Below, one piece after another: positions 25,456 to 32,946 of a stretch of 64,000 bases of DNA. The position numbers and the translations under genes were made by a program. Positions within the stretch are counted from its first letter, which is position 1, and each line of letters begins with the position of its first letter. Below the pieces are notes generated by a model. That model saw nothing but the letters and a program-made list of their open reading frames with translations, ran no database searches and was not told where the DNA came from. Source of the DNA: Clostridia bacterium (GTDB lineage Bacteria > Bacillota > Clostridia > Lachnospirales > Lachnospiraceae); assembly GCA_910575625.1 (NCBI GenBank), contig CAJTFD010000015.1:37013-101012 (forward strand), written 5' to 3'.

Positions 25456-26759
25456 GATGACAGCTCCACCCCCATATCCGCGAACAGGGACAACTGACGG
25501 TGACCCTTGGCCTGATCCAAAGGACCTTTTTTCTTCCCCTGAGCGGCCAGCAGGCTCTGGGTGATCGTCCGCTCTTCCATCTTGATCGGAAAGAACATCC
25601 GGCCCTTGCAGGTGATGAAATAGACTGCCCTCTTCAGGACGACCCCCATCTTTTTCAGATCCTCAAAATCCAAGCTCCCATACCTCCTCGCGCCTATGAT
25701 CTTCCCCGCCGACTTGCTCCCGATCCCGGGCACCCGCAGCAGCGTATAGTAATCCGCCTGGTTGATCTCCACCGGGAACCGCTCCAGATGCCCCACCGCC
25801 CAGTCACACTTCGGATCTAAGAACACGTTGAAATTTGGCCTCTGCGGACTCAACAGCTCCTCCGCCGCAAATCCATAGAAACGCAGCAGCCAGTCCGCCT
25901 GGTAGAGCCGATGCTCCCGCAGCAGCGGCGGGCCCTGGTCCGTCGCGGGGAGGGACAGATCCCGGTTCACATTGACAAACGCCGAGTAGAAGACCCTTTT
26001 CAGCGAAAATTTTTTATACAGGGATTCGGCCACCGTGACGATCTCGTAATCCGTCTCCCCGGACGCACCTATGATCATCTGGGTGCTCTGCCCGGCCGGG
26101 ACAAAACGCGGTCCCTGGGGGCATACGGCCAGCTCCTGGCGGTTCTCCCCCGCTTTCATCTGGATCTGGCGCATGGGGCCTAAGATCGTCTTCCGGCTCT
26201 TGTGGGGCGCCAGGCGTCTTAAACCCTCCGCAGTGGGAAACTCCAGGTTCACGCTCATCCTATCCGCCAGATACCCGGCCTGTTCCACCAGCTGGGCGGA
26301 TGCCCCGGGGATCGTCTTCAGATGTATATAGCCCTGGAAACCGTACTGCCTGCGCAGCCGATAAACCGTCTCATACAAAAGCCCCATCGTGTGATCCGGG
26401 CTGTACAGGACCCCGGAACTCAAAAACAGTCCCTCGATGTAATTCCTCCGGTAAAACTGTATGGTCAGCTCACAGATCTCCTCCGGCGTAAAGGATGTGC
26501 GCACCACGTCGTTGGAACTGCGGTTGATACAGTATTTACAATCGAACACACACTCATTGGTAAATAAGATCTTCAGCAGCGTGATGCACCGGCCGTCCGC
26601 GGAAAAGCTGTGGCAGATACCCGGGGCGACGCAGCTGCCGATGCCCTTTCCATCCCCCTTGCGGTCATGGCCGCTGGATGTGCACGCCACGTCGTACCTG
26701 GCCGCAGCCGATAAGATATGCAGTTTTTGTTCCAAATCCATTTTTTCCTGGATCACCAT
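25452..26759 (-). CDS. radical-SAM DNA modification/repair protein (TIGR03916 type)
   Basis: About 435 residues. The radical-SAM cluster motif is NECVFDCKYC (C-x3-C-x2-C, about 73-82). C-terminal GIGSKSAGKIIGAR (about 350-363) is a helix-hairpin-helix, which binds DNA. The combination, plus KILFTNEC and the YDVACTSSG start, fits TIGR03916, a putative DNA modification/repair enzyme. I prefer the ATG at 26759, ten bases after GGAG; a TTG at 26765 is in frame. It is co-transcribed with TIGR03915 (4-base overlap). A consensus promoter with two LexA-like boxes lies directly upstream, so expression should rise after DNA damage. The substrate is unknown. Confidence 0.9.
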   Translation of the reverse strand: MVIQEKMDLEQKLHILSAAARYDVACTSSGHDRKGDGKGIGSCVAPGICHSFSADGRCITLLKILFTNECVFDCKYCINRSSNDVVRTSFTPEEICELTIQFYRRNYIEGLFLSSGVLYSPDHTMGLLYETVYRLRRQYGFQGYIHLKTIPGASAQLVEQAGYLADRMSVNLEFPTAEGLRRLAPHKSRKTILGPMRQIQMKAGENRQELAVCPQGPRFVPAGQSTQMIIGASGETDYEIVTVAESLYKKFSLKRVFYSAFVNVNRDLSLPATDQGPPLLREHRLYQADWLLRFYGFAAEELLSPQRPNFNVFLDPKCDWAVGHLERFPVEINQADYYTLLRVPGIGSKSAGKIIGARRYGSLDFEDLKKMGVVLKRAVYFITCKGRMFFPIKMEERTITQSLLAAQGKKKGPLDQAKGHRQLSLFADMGVELSS

Positions 26760-26772
26760 ACGCAAACAACTC

Positions 26773-26786
26773 CAAACGTCCGTTCT
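26773..26786 (-). promoter_or_regulatory. second LexA-like box
   Basis: The minus strand reads AGAACGGACGTTTG, matching the Gram-positive SOS consensus CGAACRNRYGTTYC at all but the two outer positions. It lies just after the predicted transcription start and overlaps the ribosome site of the radical-SAM gene. Confidence 0.6.
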
Positions 26787-26794
26787 TTTTATTG

Positions 26795-26823
26795 ATTATA
26801 GAACGCTCGTTCGGAGTTGTCAA
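26795..26823 (-). promoter_or_regulatory. consensus promoter of the SOS repair pair
   Basis: TTGACA (26818-26823), a 17-base spacer and TATAAT (26795-26800): both hexamers are perfect. Such a strong promoter would need tight repression, which the LexA boxes can supply. Confidence 0.85.
26800..26813 (-). promoter_or_regulatory. LexA box inside the promoter spacer
   Basis: The minus strand reads CGAACGAGCGTTCT, 13 of 14 positions matching CGAACRNRYGTTYC, with a perfect GAAC-N4-GTTC core. It fills the spacer between -35 and -10, the usual place for a LexA operator. Confidence 0.82.
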
Positions 26824-26853
26824 TATCTTTTTTTATTTATTTTGATCTTTATT

Positions 26854-27690
26854 TTAATCTAATTTTGGCATTGCGTCCACGCCGCCTGTCAGGTACGGGT
26901 TCTCCACCTTGTGGAAGCAGCCTTTATCCGCGCAGGATGCGTATTCCGGATCCATGGGCATCTTGCCCAAAAGCGGCACTTTCAGCTCTGCCGCGATCTC
27001 TTCGATATGGCTCTCGCCGAATACTTTCAGCTCTTTTCCACAGTCTGGACATTTCACATAGCTGTAGTTCTCCACGATGCCCAGTACCGGGATGTGCATC
27101 ATGTCCGCCATGTTGTACGCTTTTTTCACGATCATATGCACCAGATCCTGGGGTGATGTGACGATCACCACACCGTCCACTGGCAGGGACTGGAACACCG
27201 TCAGCGGTACATCTCCCGTTCCAGGAGGCATATCCACCAGCAGGTAATCGATCTCTTCCCATACCACATCTGTCCAAAACTGTTTGACCATGTTCGCGAT
27301 CACAGGCCCCCTCCAGATCACCGGTGTCTCCTCTGAGGGCAAAAGCAAGTTGACGGAGATCACTTTGACCCCGTTCTCGGTCACTTTCGGCTGCAGTCCG
27401 TTCTCATCGGCATACGCGGCCCCGGTCAGTCCATACATCTTCGGGATGGACGGCCCGGTCACATCCGCATCCAATATGCCGACCCTAAAACCTTTTGCAG
27501 CTAATTGGTTTGCAAGAGAAGCCGCCACAAAAGATTTGCCCACGCCACCTTTGCCGCTGACCACCCCGATCACTTTGCGGATCTGCGAAAACTGATTACA
27601 TTCCTCTTTGGGTATCCCGTTTTCCTGTCTTTCCTTACAGCCGGCACAATCATCTTTTGTGCAGCTGGCATTGTCGCATTCTTTTGCCAT
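26854..27690 (-). CDS. Mrp/NBP35 family iron-sulfur carrier ATPase
   Basis: A 278-residue P-loop NTPase of the Mrp/NBP35 (ApbC) group that carries and transfers Fe-S clusters in the cytoplasm. The deviant Walker A KGGVGKS is at about residues 47-53, VDMPPGTGD (Walker B region) at about 161-169, and the cluster-binding CPDC near 214-217. The N-terminus has four cysteines in CDNASCTKDDCAGC, as in NBP35-type proteins. The ATG at 27690 gives the start MAKECDN; AAGGAG lies 13 bases upstream, and a GTG at 27702 is almost on top of it. It follows the CsoR-type regulator by 20 bases, forming a metal-linked operon. Confidence 0.9.
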   Translation of the reverse strand: MAKECDNASCTKDDCAGCKERQENGIPKEECNQFSQIRKVIGVVSGKGGVGKSFVAASLANQLAAKGFRVGILDADVTGPSIPKMYGLTGAAYADENGLQPKVTENGVKVISVNLLLPSEETPVIWRGPVIANMVKQFWTDVVWEEIDYLLVDMPPGTGDVPLTVFQSLPVDGVVIVTSPQDLVHMIVKKAYNMADMMHIPVLGIVENYSYVKCPDCGKELKVFGESHIEEIAAELKVPLLGKMPMDPEYASCADKGCFHKVENPYLTGGVDAMPKLD

Positions 27691-27708
27691 TTTTGTATAC
27701 ACTCCTTC

Positions 27709-28059
27709 TTATTTTATAAACTGGTCTATAGCTTTCTCCAGTTCCCGTATCGCCTGGGTATCTCCATGCTCCACCGCATCCACGATGCAGTGTTCGATGT
27801 GGTCCTGGAGGATGACCTTCCCCGTATTGTTGATGGCAGACTTCACCGCCGATAACTGGATCAGCACCTCGCTGCAGTCCCGCCCGGACTCCACCATCTT
27901 CTTTATCGATTCCAGATGCCCGATCGCACGGGACAACCGGTTCAGCACAGACTTGGTATGTGTATGGCTGTGGGTATGCCCGTGGCCGTGGGTATGCTCC
28001 ACCACCGTCCCGTTGGCCAGCACGTGCTTATGCGTCTCCTCATGTTCGTCCTGATCCAT
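27709..28059 (-). CDS. CsoR-family metal-sensing repressor with His-rich N-terminus
   Basis: A 116-residue all-helical DUF156 repressor. The copper-sensor ligand set Cys-His-Cys is present at C62, H87 and C91 with exactly the spacings (25 and 4) of M. tuberculosis CsoR C36-H61-C65. The first 36 residues hold about ten histidines in HTHGHGHTHSHTH-like order, which is unusual for Cu(I) sensors and may help recruit another metal. CsoR proteins release DNA when they bind metal. Start has CGGAGGG 4 bases upstream. It is placed directly before mrp, which suggests that a metal signal controls the Fe-S carrier; no copper pump gene is in the window. Confidence 0.85.
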   Translation of the reverse strand: MDQDEHEETHKHVLANGTVVEHTHGHGHTHSHTHTKSVLNRLSRAIGHLESIKKMVESGRDCSEVLIQLSAVKSAINNTGKVILQDHIEHCIVDAVEHGDTQAIRELEKAIDQFIK

Positions 28060-28116
28060 ATACCCTCCGTCTATCTTAGCATTGTCTTTTTGCCCGTTTT
28101 CTATTATAACAAGGGA

Positions 28117-28344
28117 TCAGATCTCTGTAAAGGAATACCTCTGCTTGATCTGCGATGTGAGGATGTCGTAGATCACGGTGCCATCCTCCAGGATGGTCTT
28201 TTCGTAACTCATATCCTCGTCTTTGTACTTATCTTTTATAAAAGCATCCAGATCCTCGATCTGCAGCTCTTCCACAAATACGTCCCGCATCTGGTTCCCG
28301 GAGCATTCGTTGAAGATCTCCCGTACGGCTTCGTATTCTTTCAC
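28117..28344 (-). CDS. 75-residue acidic hypothetical protein
   Basis: From a GTG at 28344 (after AAAGGCGGTGAG) the product is MKEYEAVREIFNECS..., ending KQRYSFTEI. It is soluble, acidic and without recognisable motifs apart from a single Cys. The frame is open upstream to 28380, but the added residues look non-coding. It precedes the csoR-mrp pair on the same strand, with a small gap that has a TTATAATAG sequence (28104-28112) which may be the -10 box for csoR. Length and composition are in keeping with a real small gene of unknown role. Confidence 0.55.
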   Translation of the reverse strand: MKEYEAVREIFNECSGNQMRDVFVEELQIEDLDAFIKDKYKDEDMSYEKTILEDGTVIYDILTSQIKQRYSFTEI

Positions 28345-28676
28345 TCGTCTCACCGCCTTTCTCCATATACCCCGCCCCATGCGGCGGCAGGATCTTTATA
28401 GGAGATATAGTAACATTATTCCAGTTTTTTTTCAACCGTATAGGTCCATTCTGTTCATACTTTAAGATTGCTAATATCACGTGAGCAGCAGTCTGATGGA
28501 TATTCTCCAGACGTATCCCGCCATACAGATCCGTAATTTTACACAAAAGTATTTTTCCATACATTTTATCCCAAATCCGTGCAGCTGCTGGTTTTATCGA
28601 ACCAGTCCAAGACCGGATCTTTTCCATCAGCCTCTGGCATAGCTGGCACCCGATACCCTGCTGCCATAGTTCACAT
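28345..28676. other. gap between dcm and small gene, no clear gene
   Basis: This 330-base gap on the minus strand contains an open frame of roughly 100 codons (inside 28400-28700) with near-normal amino-acid composition but no good start, no recognisable family, and overlap with both neighbours. It may be a remnant of a gene such as a lost restriction enzyme, or simply non-coding. Nothing else could be supported. Confidence 0.35.
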
Positions 28677-30065
28677 TCAGGGTTCCCGCTCAAAGATCCC
28701 CTCAAGCGTCCGCCCCATCAGCCGTACCAGATCCACCACCAGCGCATTCCCCATCATAAACCTGCGTTTGTGCAGCGGCATCTCCACAGCCTCGCCCTCC
28801 ACCAAGCAATATTTCGTGTGGTCCGTGGGAAATCCCTGGATCCGCTCGGTCTCCCCGGCCGTCAGCAGCCGGATCCGGCCGGTCTTCTTATCCCGGACGA
28901 TATGTGTGGTGCGGCTGAAATTCCCCTCGGAGGTCAGCATGGTGCGGGCCGGCCGGTCCTGGGCATCGATCATGGCGATGGCCCCTTCCGAAAATATATA
29001 CGCATGCCCATTCGCCGCCCTGCGGGGCAGTTTTTTCGCGCCCCTGATGTACTGCCAGGTCTGCCGGTCCTCCTTTGGCAGCCGCTTTTCGGTCTCATCG
29101 CTGTGGTGCACATCCGGATCTGTGTAGTAGAGTTTTTTTTCCGGTATGAAATACCGCTCCTCCACGTCACCCGTCTCCATGATATCCCCCAGGGTGATCT
29201 GCCCACCCTCATACGCGGGCACGGTCTTGCATGTATAGACCACCCCGTCCTTCATGATCCCCGTATTCTCAAAACCGAAGGCAAACGAATCAGACAATGC
29301 TCCAAGCCCCTCGGGCAGTTCCTCTATCAGGAGTTCCTTCGGATCCACATCCATGACCGGAAATGTGGAGGCAAAAAAACCATCTTTGAGCAGCACCTGG
29401 CTCATGCATGTCCTCTTCTCCTCCACCGATGCTTTTAAGGCATAGCCATTCTTGGCCTGGATATCTCCATTGTATCTTGTATCGTCTTTATATGCGAAGA
29501 TAAATACCCGCCTCCTGCGCTGCTGAAAACCATATTCCGCCGCATTGATCACACGCCATTCCACCGTGTATCCCTCATCCCGGAAACAGGCCAGCATCAC
29601 ACCGAAATCCCTCCCCCGCTGTCTGGCCGGGGATTTGAGCAGACGATCCACATTTTCCAGCAAGACAAAAGGCGGCTGCTTCTCCTCGATCGTCTCCCGG
29701 ATCGACCACCATAAGATCCCTTTCTTTCCCTCCAGGCCTTTCGAGGTGGCCAGGGAGGACGCAACGGAATAGTCCTGGCAGGGGAAACCGCCCACCAGGA
29801 GGTTGAAATCGGGAAGGGTCCTTTTATCCACTTCTTCTATATTATAGTTGGTGGTATCCGCGCCATTTTTGTCAAGGCAGGTCCCGAAATGGTACACATA
29901 GCAGTCGTGGGCATACTGGGTATTCTTTTCGGCGGGCTCCCACTGGCTGAACCAGACGGTCTCCCACCGCTCCGGCTTCTCCATGTCCTCCAAAGTCTTT
30001 ACCCCATTCAGCCCGCAGCGGAAACCGCCCACACCGGCAAATAATTCACAAACTGTCCTCTCCAT
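28677..30065 (-). CDS. dcm: DNA (cytosine-5) methyltransferase
   Basis: A 462-residue m5C methyltransferase. Motif I FAGVGGFRCGL is at residues 9-19, motif IV GGFPCQDYS with the catalytic Cys96 at 92-100, motif VI ENVDR near 138-142, motif VIII QRRRRVFIF near 182-190, and motif X region GNALVVDLV near the C-terminus. The target-recognition region between VIII and IX is long (about 200-390), so the site cannot be predicted. It follows vsr by 12 bases, and no restriction endonuclease is seen next to it. The gene start has GGGAGG 4 bases upstream. Confidence 0.93.
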   Translation of the reverse strand: MERTVCELFAGVGGFRCGLNGVKTLEDMEKPERWETVWFSQWEPAEKNTQYAHDCYVYHFGTCLDKNGADTTNYNIEEVDKRTLPDFNLLVGGFPCQDYSVASSLATSKGLEGKKGILWWSIRETIEEKQPPFVLLENVDRLLKSPARQRGRDFGVMLACFRDEGYTVEWRVINAAEYGFQQRRRRVFIFAYKDDTRYNGDIQAKNGYALKASVEEKRTCMSQVLLKDGFFASTFPVMDVDPKELLIEELPEGLGALSDSFAFGFENTGIMKDGVVYTCKTVPAYEGGQITLGDIMETGDVEERYFIPEKKLYYTDPDVHHSDETEKRLPKEDRQTWQYIRGAKKLPRRAANGHAYIFSEGAIAMIDAQDRPARTMLTSEGNFSRTTHIVRDKKTGRIRLLTAGETERIQGFPTDHTKYCLVEGEAVEMPLHKRRFMMGNALVVDLVRLMGRTLEGIFEREP

Positions 30066-30077
30066 GGATCCTCCCTC

Positions 30078-30557
30078 TCATTCATCTTCCCACACCGGCC
30101 GGGATGTCCGTCCCATCGTGATGTCAAAGATCGTCTCCTCGATGACCTTCACGCATTCATCTGTATGCTTTAGGATATCTTTTCCCCAGAAATGGATGAC
30201 CGTCCACCCTTCATACAAGAGCCTCTGATCCTTCTCCCGGTCGCGCTCCATGTTCCGCTCGATCTTTTTGATCCAGTAGTCTGGATTCTTTCCCTTTTCC
30301 AGCCGGGGCTTTAACGCTTCCCAGTCCTTTCCGTGGAAAAATTCACTGTCGCAGAAGATCGCCAGTTTATATTTCGTCAGCACGATGTCCGGGCTGCCCG
30401 CCACGGTCTTGTAATTCTTCCGATAGCGGTATCCCTTCGCCCAGAGAGCCTTTCGCAGCGCCAGCTCGATACTGGTGTCCTTGCCGCGTATCCTGCTCAT
30501 ATTGGCATGGCTCTTCTTTGATACCTCTCCGTGAAATCTCGGTTCTCTTGCACCCAT
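30078..30557 (-). CDS. vsr: very short patch repair endonuclease
   Basis: About 159 residues from the ATG at 30557 (GAGG 8 bases upstream); the frame stays open to 30605 without a ribosome site. Vsr nicks beside T:G mismatches made by deamination of 5-methylcytosine. The family pattern is clear: SRIRGKDTSIELALRKALWAKGYRYRKN, then GSPDIVLTKYKLAIFCDSEFFHGKDW with the catalytic Asp and His, and WTVIHFWGKDI. The pairing with a cytosine methyltransferase is the usual one, since methylation creates the mutagenic substrate. It has its own promoter at 30621-30649 and probably drives dcm as well. Confidence 0.93.
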   Translation of the reverse strand: MGAREPRFHGEVSKKSHANMSRIRGKDTSIELALRKALWAKGYRYRKNYKTVAGSPDIVLTKYKLAIFCDSEFFHGKDWEALKPRLEKGKNPDYWIKKIERNMERDREKDQRLLYEGWTVIHFWGKDILKHTDECVKVIEETIFDITMGRTSRPVWEDE

Positions 30558-30946
30558 ATGATCATCCTCTGTAAAAATCCTTTGTAGATCCATCAATAAA
30601 CGCACATAGCGTTACGTACCATGATACCATAAAAACCTGCTTTTCTCAATCAGATCCAAAAAGAAAAGACACGAAAAAAGACCGTACTCTGGCAAAAGAA
30701 CCGGACCGCAGTCCCATGCGATGCCATTTGACGGTCTATCTGGAACAAGATATGATGGCGGCCGCTGCGATCCGGGAGCCATATATCCAAAAATCCACAT
30801 TTATCGATCATAGCGCCGATGACTTTCCAGAAACAGCTCTTTATCCATCTCTCCGAACATGTTATAATCAAAAAAAGATCGATGCGTGACCAGGAAGATA
30901 TGAAGATCTGCTCCCATTAAAGGATTTTACGAAAGGAAATATTACT
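30558..30946. other. divergent gap between vsr and the Uma2 gene
   Basis: Apart from the vsr promoter (30621-30649) and a TGTTATAAT extended -10 box (30869-30877) before the Uma2 gene, I see no gene, tRNA or known RNA motif in this 390-base stretch. Short open frames here lack ribosome sites. Confidence 0.5.
30621..30649 (-). promoter_or_regulatory. predicted vsr-dcm promoter
   Basis: TTGAGA (30644-30649), 17-base spacer, TATCAT (30621-30626) on the minus strand. Confidence 0.55.
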
Positions 30947-31510
30947 ATGTCAGTATCACAACCACAGCGCGCCGTCACCACTCTGGAAGAATATGAGGCC
31001 TTCCCAGACGATATCAGAGCCGAAGTATTTGAAGGACAGATCCGTTACATGGCCAGCCCTTCACAGATACATCAAGCAATCTCTATGCAGCTTTCCACTG
31101 CCATAAACAACTATATCCTCCGCAAGAAAGGATCATGCAGTATATTCACTGCTCCTTTTGACGTAAAACTATGTGATAAACCTCTGACACTTGTCCAACC
31201 TGATATCATGGTAATCTGCGATAAAAACAAACTGGACGGAAAAAGATGCAATGGCGCGCCTGATCTTATCATCGAGATCGTCTCTCCAGGCAACCCGGCA
31301 GATGACTATATCCGCAAACTTTACTATTACGAGAACTACGGCGTACGTGAGTATTGGATCGTCGATCCAATGCGAAAACTCATCACTGTAAACTACTTTG
31401 AAGACGATATCTTAAACGTTCAGTATCCTTTTGATCCGATGATCAGAGTCAATATCTATAACGATCTGCTCATCAATTTTTCTGATATCGCTGATCTGCT
31501 GGACATTTGA
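30947..31510 (+). CDS. Uma2 family (DUF820) endonuclease-like protein
   Basis: A 187-residue protein of the Uma2/DUF820 group, which has a PD-(D/E)XK nuclease fold. The core is visible: VQPDIMVIC (about 83-91, acidic metal ligand), DLIIEIVSPGNP (about 104-115), and the YYYENYGVREYWIVDP strand-helix (about 124-139). The N-terminal TLEEYEAF and EVFEGQIRYMASPS are also typical. Members are abundant in some bacteria, yet their role is not established; association with mobile or defence regions is common. The gene stands alone between a 389-base gap and a strong terminator. Start has GAAAGGAA upstream. Confidence 0.88.
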   Translation: MSVSQPQRAVTTLEEYEAFPDDIRAEVFEGQIRYMASPSQIHQAISMQLSTAINNYILRKKGSCSIFTAPFDVKLCDKPLTLVQPDIMVICDKNKLDGKRCNGAPDLIIEIVSPGNPADDYIRKLYYYENYGVREYWIVDPMRKLITVNYFEDDILNVQYPFDPMIRVNIYNDLLINFSDIADLLDI

Positions 31511-31513
31511 CCC

Positions 31514-31549
31514 AAAAAAGGCATGTGCTCTCCTGCATATGCCTTTTTA
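31514..31549 (+). terminator. bidirectional terminator
   Basis: AAAAAAGGCATGTGC pairs with GCATATGCCTTTTT around TCTCCT. The A-run and T-run allow use on both strands, serving the Uma2 gene and the convergent DUF1349 gene. Confidence 0.85.
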
Positions 31550-31598
31550 TATCCTCCATATCTTTACTTGACCACTGACGCTCCATCCCCCGCCCGCG

Positions 31599-32204
31599 TC
31601 ACACCTCATCCGGCTGCTGCCCGTCATGGGCCGGCCACAGGCATCCCGAGAGTTCCATATGGGTAAAGACGGCTTTAAAAGACGACTCCTCCGGGCTGCA
31701 CGCATAAATCCCAAAACGGATCGTCTCTTTCGCCTCCCGCATATGGCAGATACGCATCTGCCGGAACACCTCCCCGTCCGGCGAACACTCCAGACAGAAA
31801 TCATCCTCCCTGCGGCTGAGCCTAAACCACATGGTCTTCACCGCCGGATCGATGGCGGTAGTCGCCCAGTCGGAATAGCCGCGGTCAGTCACCACGCTGC
31901 CCAGATTCTGAAACTCTCCATTTTCATATTCCACAGAAGCCTTCAGCCAGTTGTCACTGTCCAGATACATGACCACACCGCACTGGTCGAAGCGGTGGCT
32001 GGTGTCAAACTCTGTCTTCACCGTAAACGTAAAAAATTTCTCCTCCGTCGCCATCTGCAGGACCGGCGCATTATCATTGCTGAAATGATAATATGTCCGC
32101 TGCCACAGATCCGTGTGGGGTTCTGTGATGATCTCCACTTTGTCCTCTGCGATATGATACTCTCTGGGCGCCCTTGTCCATTTAAACTGATGGATATCGA
32201 TCAT
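31599..32204 (-). CDS. DUF1349 (concanavalin-like) protein
   Basis: A 201-residue protein of the DUF1349 family, which has a jelly-roll fold related to concanavalin-like lectins and glycoside-binding domains. Recognised by TDLWQRTYYHFSNDNAPVLQM, FTVKTEFDTSHRFDQCGVVMYLDSDNWLKASVEYE and the regular VVTDRGYSDWAT block. No signal peptide, so it is cytoplasmic. The ATG at 32204 lies after AAAGGAGG and overlaps the stop of the acetyltransferase by 4 bases. The pair is divergent from an AraC regulator and may be its target, perhaps acting on sugars or sugar derivatives. Confidence 0.85.
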   Translation of the reverse strand: MIDIHQFKWTRAPREYHIAEDKVEIITEPHTDLWQRTYYHFSNDNAPVLQMATEEKFFTFTVKTEFDTSHRFDQCGVVMYLDSDNWLKASVEYENGEFQNLGSVVTDRGYSDWATTAIDPAVKTMWFRLSRREDDFCLECSPDGEVFRQMRICHMREAKETIRFGIYACSPEESSFKAVFTHMELSGCLWPAHDGQQPDEV

Positions 32205-32836
32205 CTTACATCTTCCTCCTTTGCCTGGATATCCCGCCATGCCTCCTCGTCGATCTCACGATCCTTATAATAATACCTCCGGTCCGCCTCGGTGATCTTG
32301 CGGAGGACTTTACAGGGATTCCCCGCGGCCACTGTCCAGGCCGGGATATCTTTGGTGACCACACTCCCCGCGCCGATGACCACACAATCCCCGATATTGA
32401 CCCCGGGACAGATGACTGTATTGCCCCCGATCCACACATTGTCGCCGATGGTCACGCCGATGCCGTACTCATAGCCGGAATTCCGCGTATCCGGGTGCAG
32501 CGGATGCCCGGCTGTGTAGATCGCCACGTTGGGCGCCATCTGGCAGTTGTCCCCGATCGTCACCTTCGCCACATCCAAGATCATGCAATTATAATTTGCA
32601 AAAAAATTTTTCCCCACCTCGATGTGGCTGCCATAATCACAGTAAAAAGGCGGGTTGATCATCGCCTTCTCCGACTTTCCCAACAGCTCTGCCGTGATCC
32701 GCCCCAGCAGCTCAAAATCCGCCCGGTCCACCGTGTTGAGCCGCTGGGTCAGCCGCCATGCCCTTTTTTGTTCTTCGAACACTGCTCCATCCGAGATGTA
32801 GGCCATTTCCCTATCCCTTCTCTCAATGTTATCCAT
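32201..32836 (-). CDS. maa: maltose/galactoside O-acetyltransferase family
   Basis: A left-handed beta-helix (hexapeptide repeat) acetyltransferase of about 211 residues from the ATG at 32836 (MDNIERRD). The family motif NPPFYCDYGSHIEVGKNFFANYN is at about 62-84, the catalytic His in YTAGHPLHPDTR near 112, and the CoA side repeats IGDNVWIGGNTVICPGV and IGAGSVVTKDIP follow. It should move acetyl from acetyl-CoA to a sugar. Upstream ATG at 32848 is also in frame; no clear ribosome site distinguishes them, so the conserved N-terminus was used. Overlaps DUF1349 by 4 bases. Confidence 0.88.
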   Translation of the reverse strand: MDNIERRDREMAYISDGAVFEEQKRAWRLTQRLNTVDRADFELLGRITAELLGKSEKAMINPPFYCDYGSHIEVGKNFFANYNCMILDVAKVTIGDNCQMAPNVAIYTAGHPLHPDTRNSGYEYGIGVTIGDNVWIGGNTVICPGVNIGDCVVIGAGSVVTKDIPAWTVAAGNPCKVLRKITEADRRYYYKDREIDEEAWRDIQAKEEDVR

Positions 32837-32840
32837 ACCC

Positions 32841-32869
32841 TTTACCATCCTGTTTTATTTTGCTATAAT
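32841..32869 (+). promoter_or_regulatory. predicted promoter of the AraC gene
   Basis: TTTACC (32841-32846), 17-base spacer, TATAAT (32864-32869) with a TGC extension just before it. About 78 bases upstream of the AraC start. Confidence 0.6.
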
Positions 32870-32898
32870 GATATTGCATCATTTTCCAGATAGATAGC

Positions 32899-32933
32899 AC
32901 GATATTTCACAAATATTGTAACGATATTCCACA
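32899..32933. promoter_or_regulatory. direct repeat, candidate AraC-type operator
   Basis: ACGATATTTCACA (32899-32911) and ACGATATTCCACA (32921-32933) match at 12 of 13 bases with a 22-base period, two turns of the helix, as in many AraC-family half-sites. They lie between the divergent acetyltransferase and AraC genes. Confidence 0.5.
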
Positions 32934-32946
32934 CCAGGAGGTTTTG

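Noticed and set aside
28229..28705. 158-codon minus-strand frame between dcm and the small acidic gene
   Set aside because: Overlaps both neighbours, has no good start and no recognisable motif; described only as a gap.
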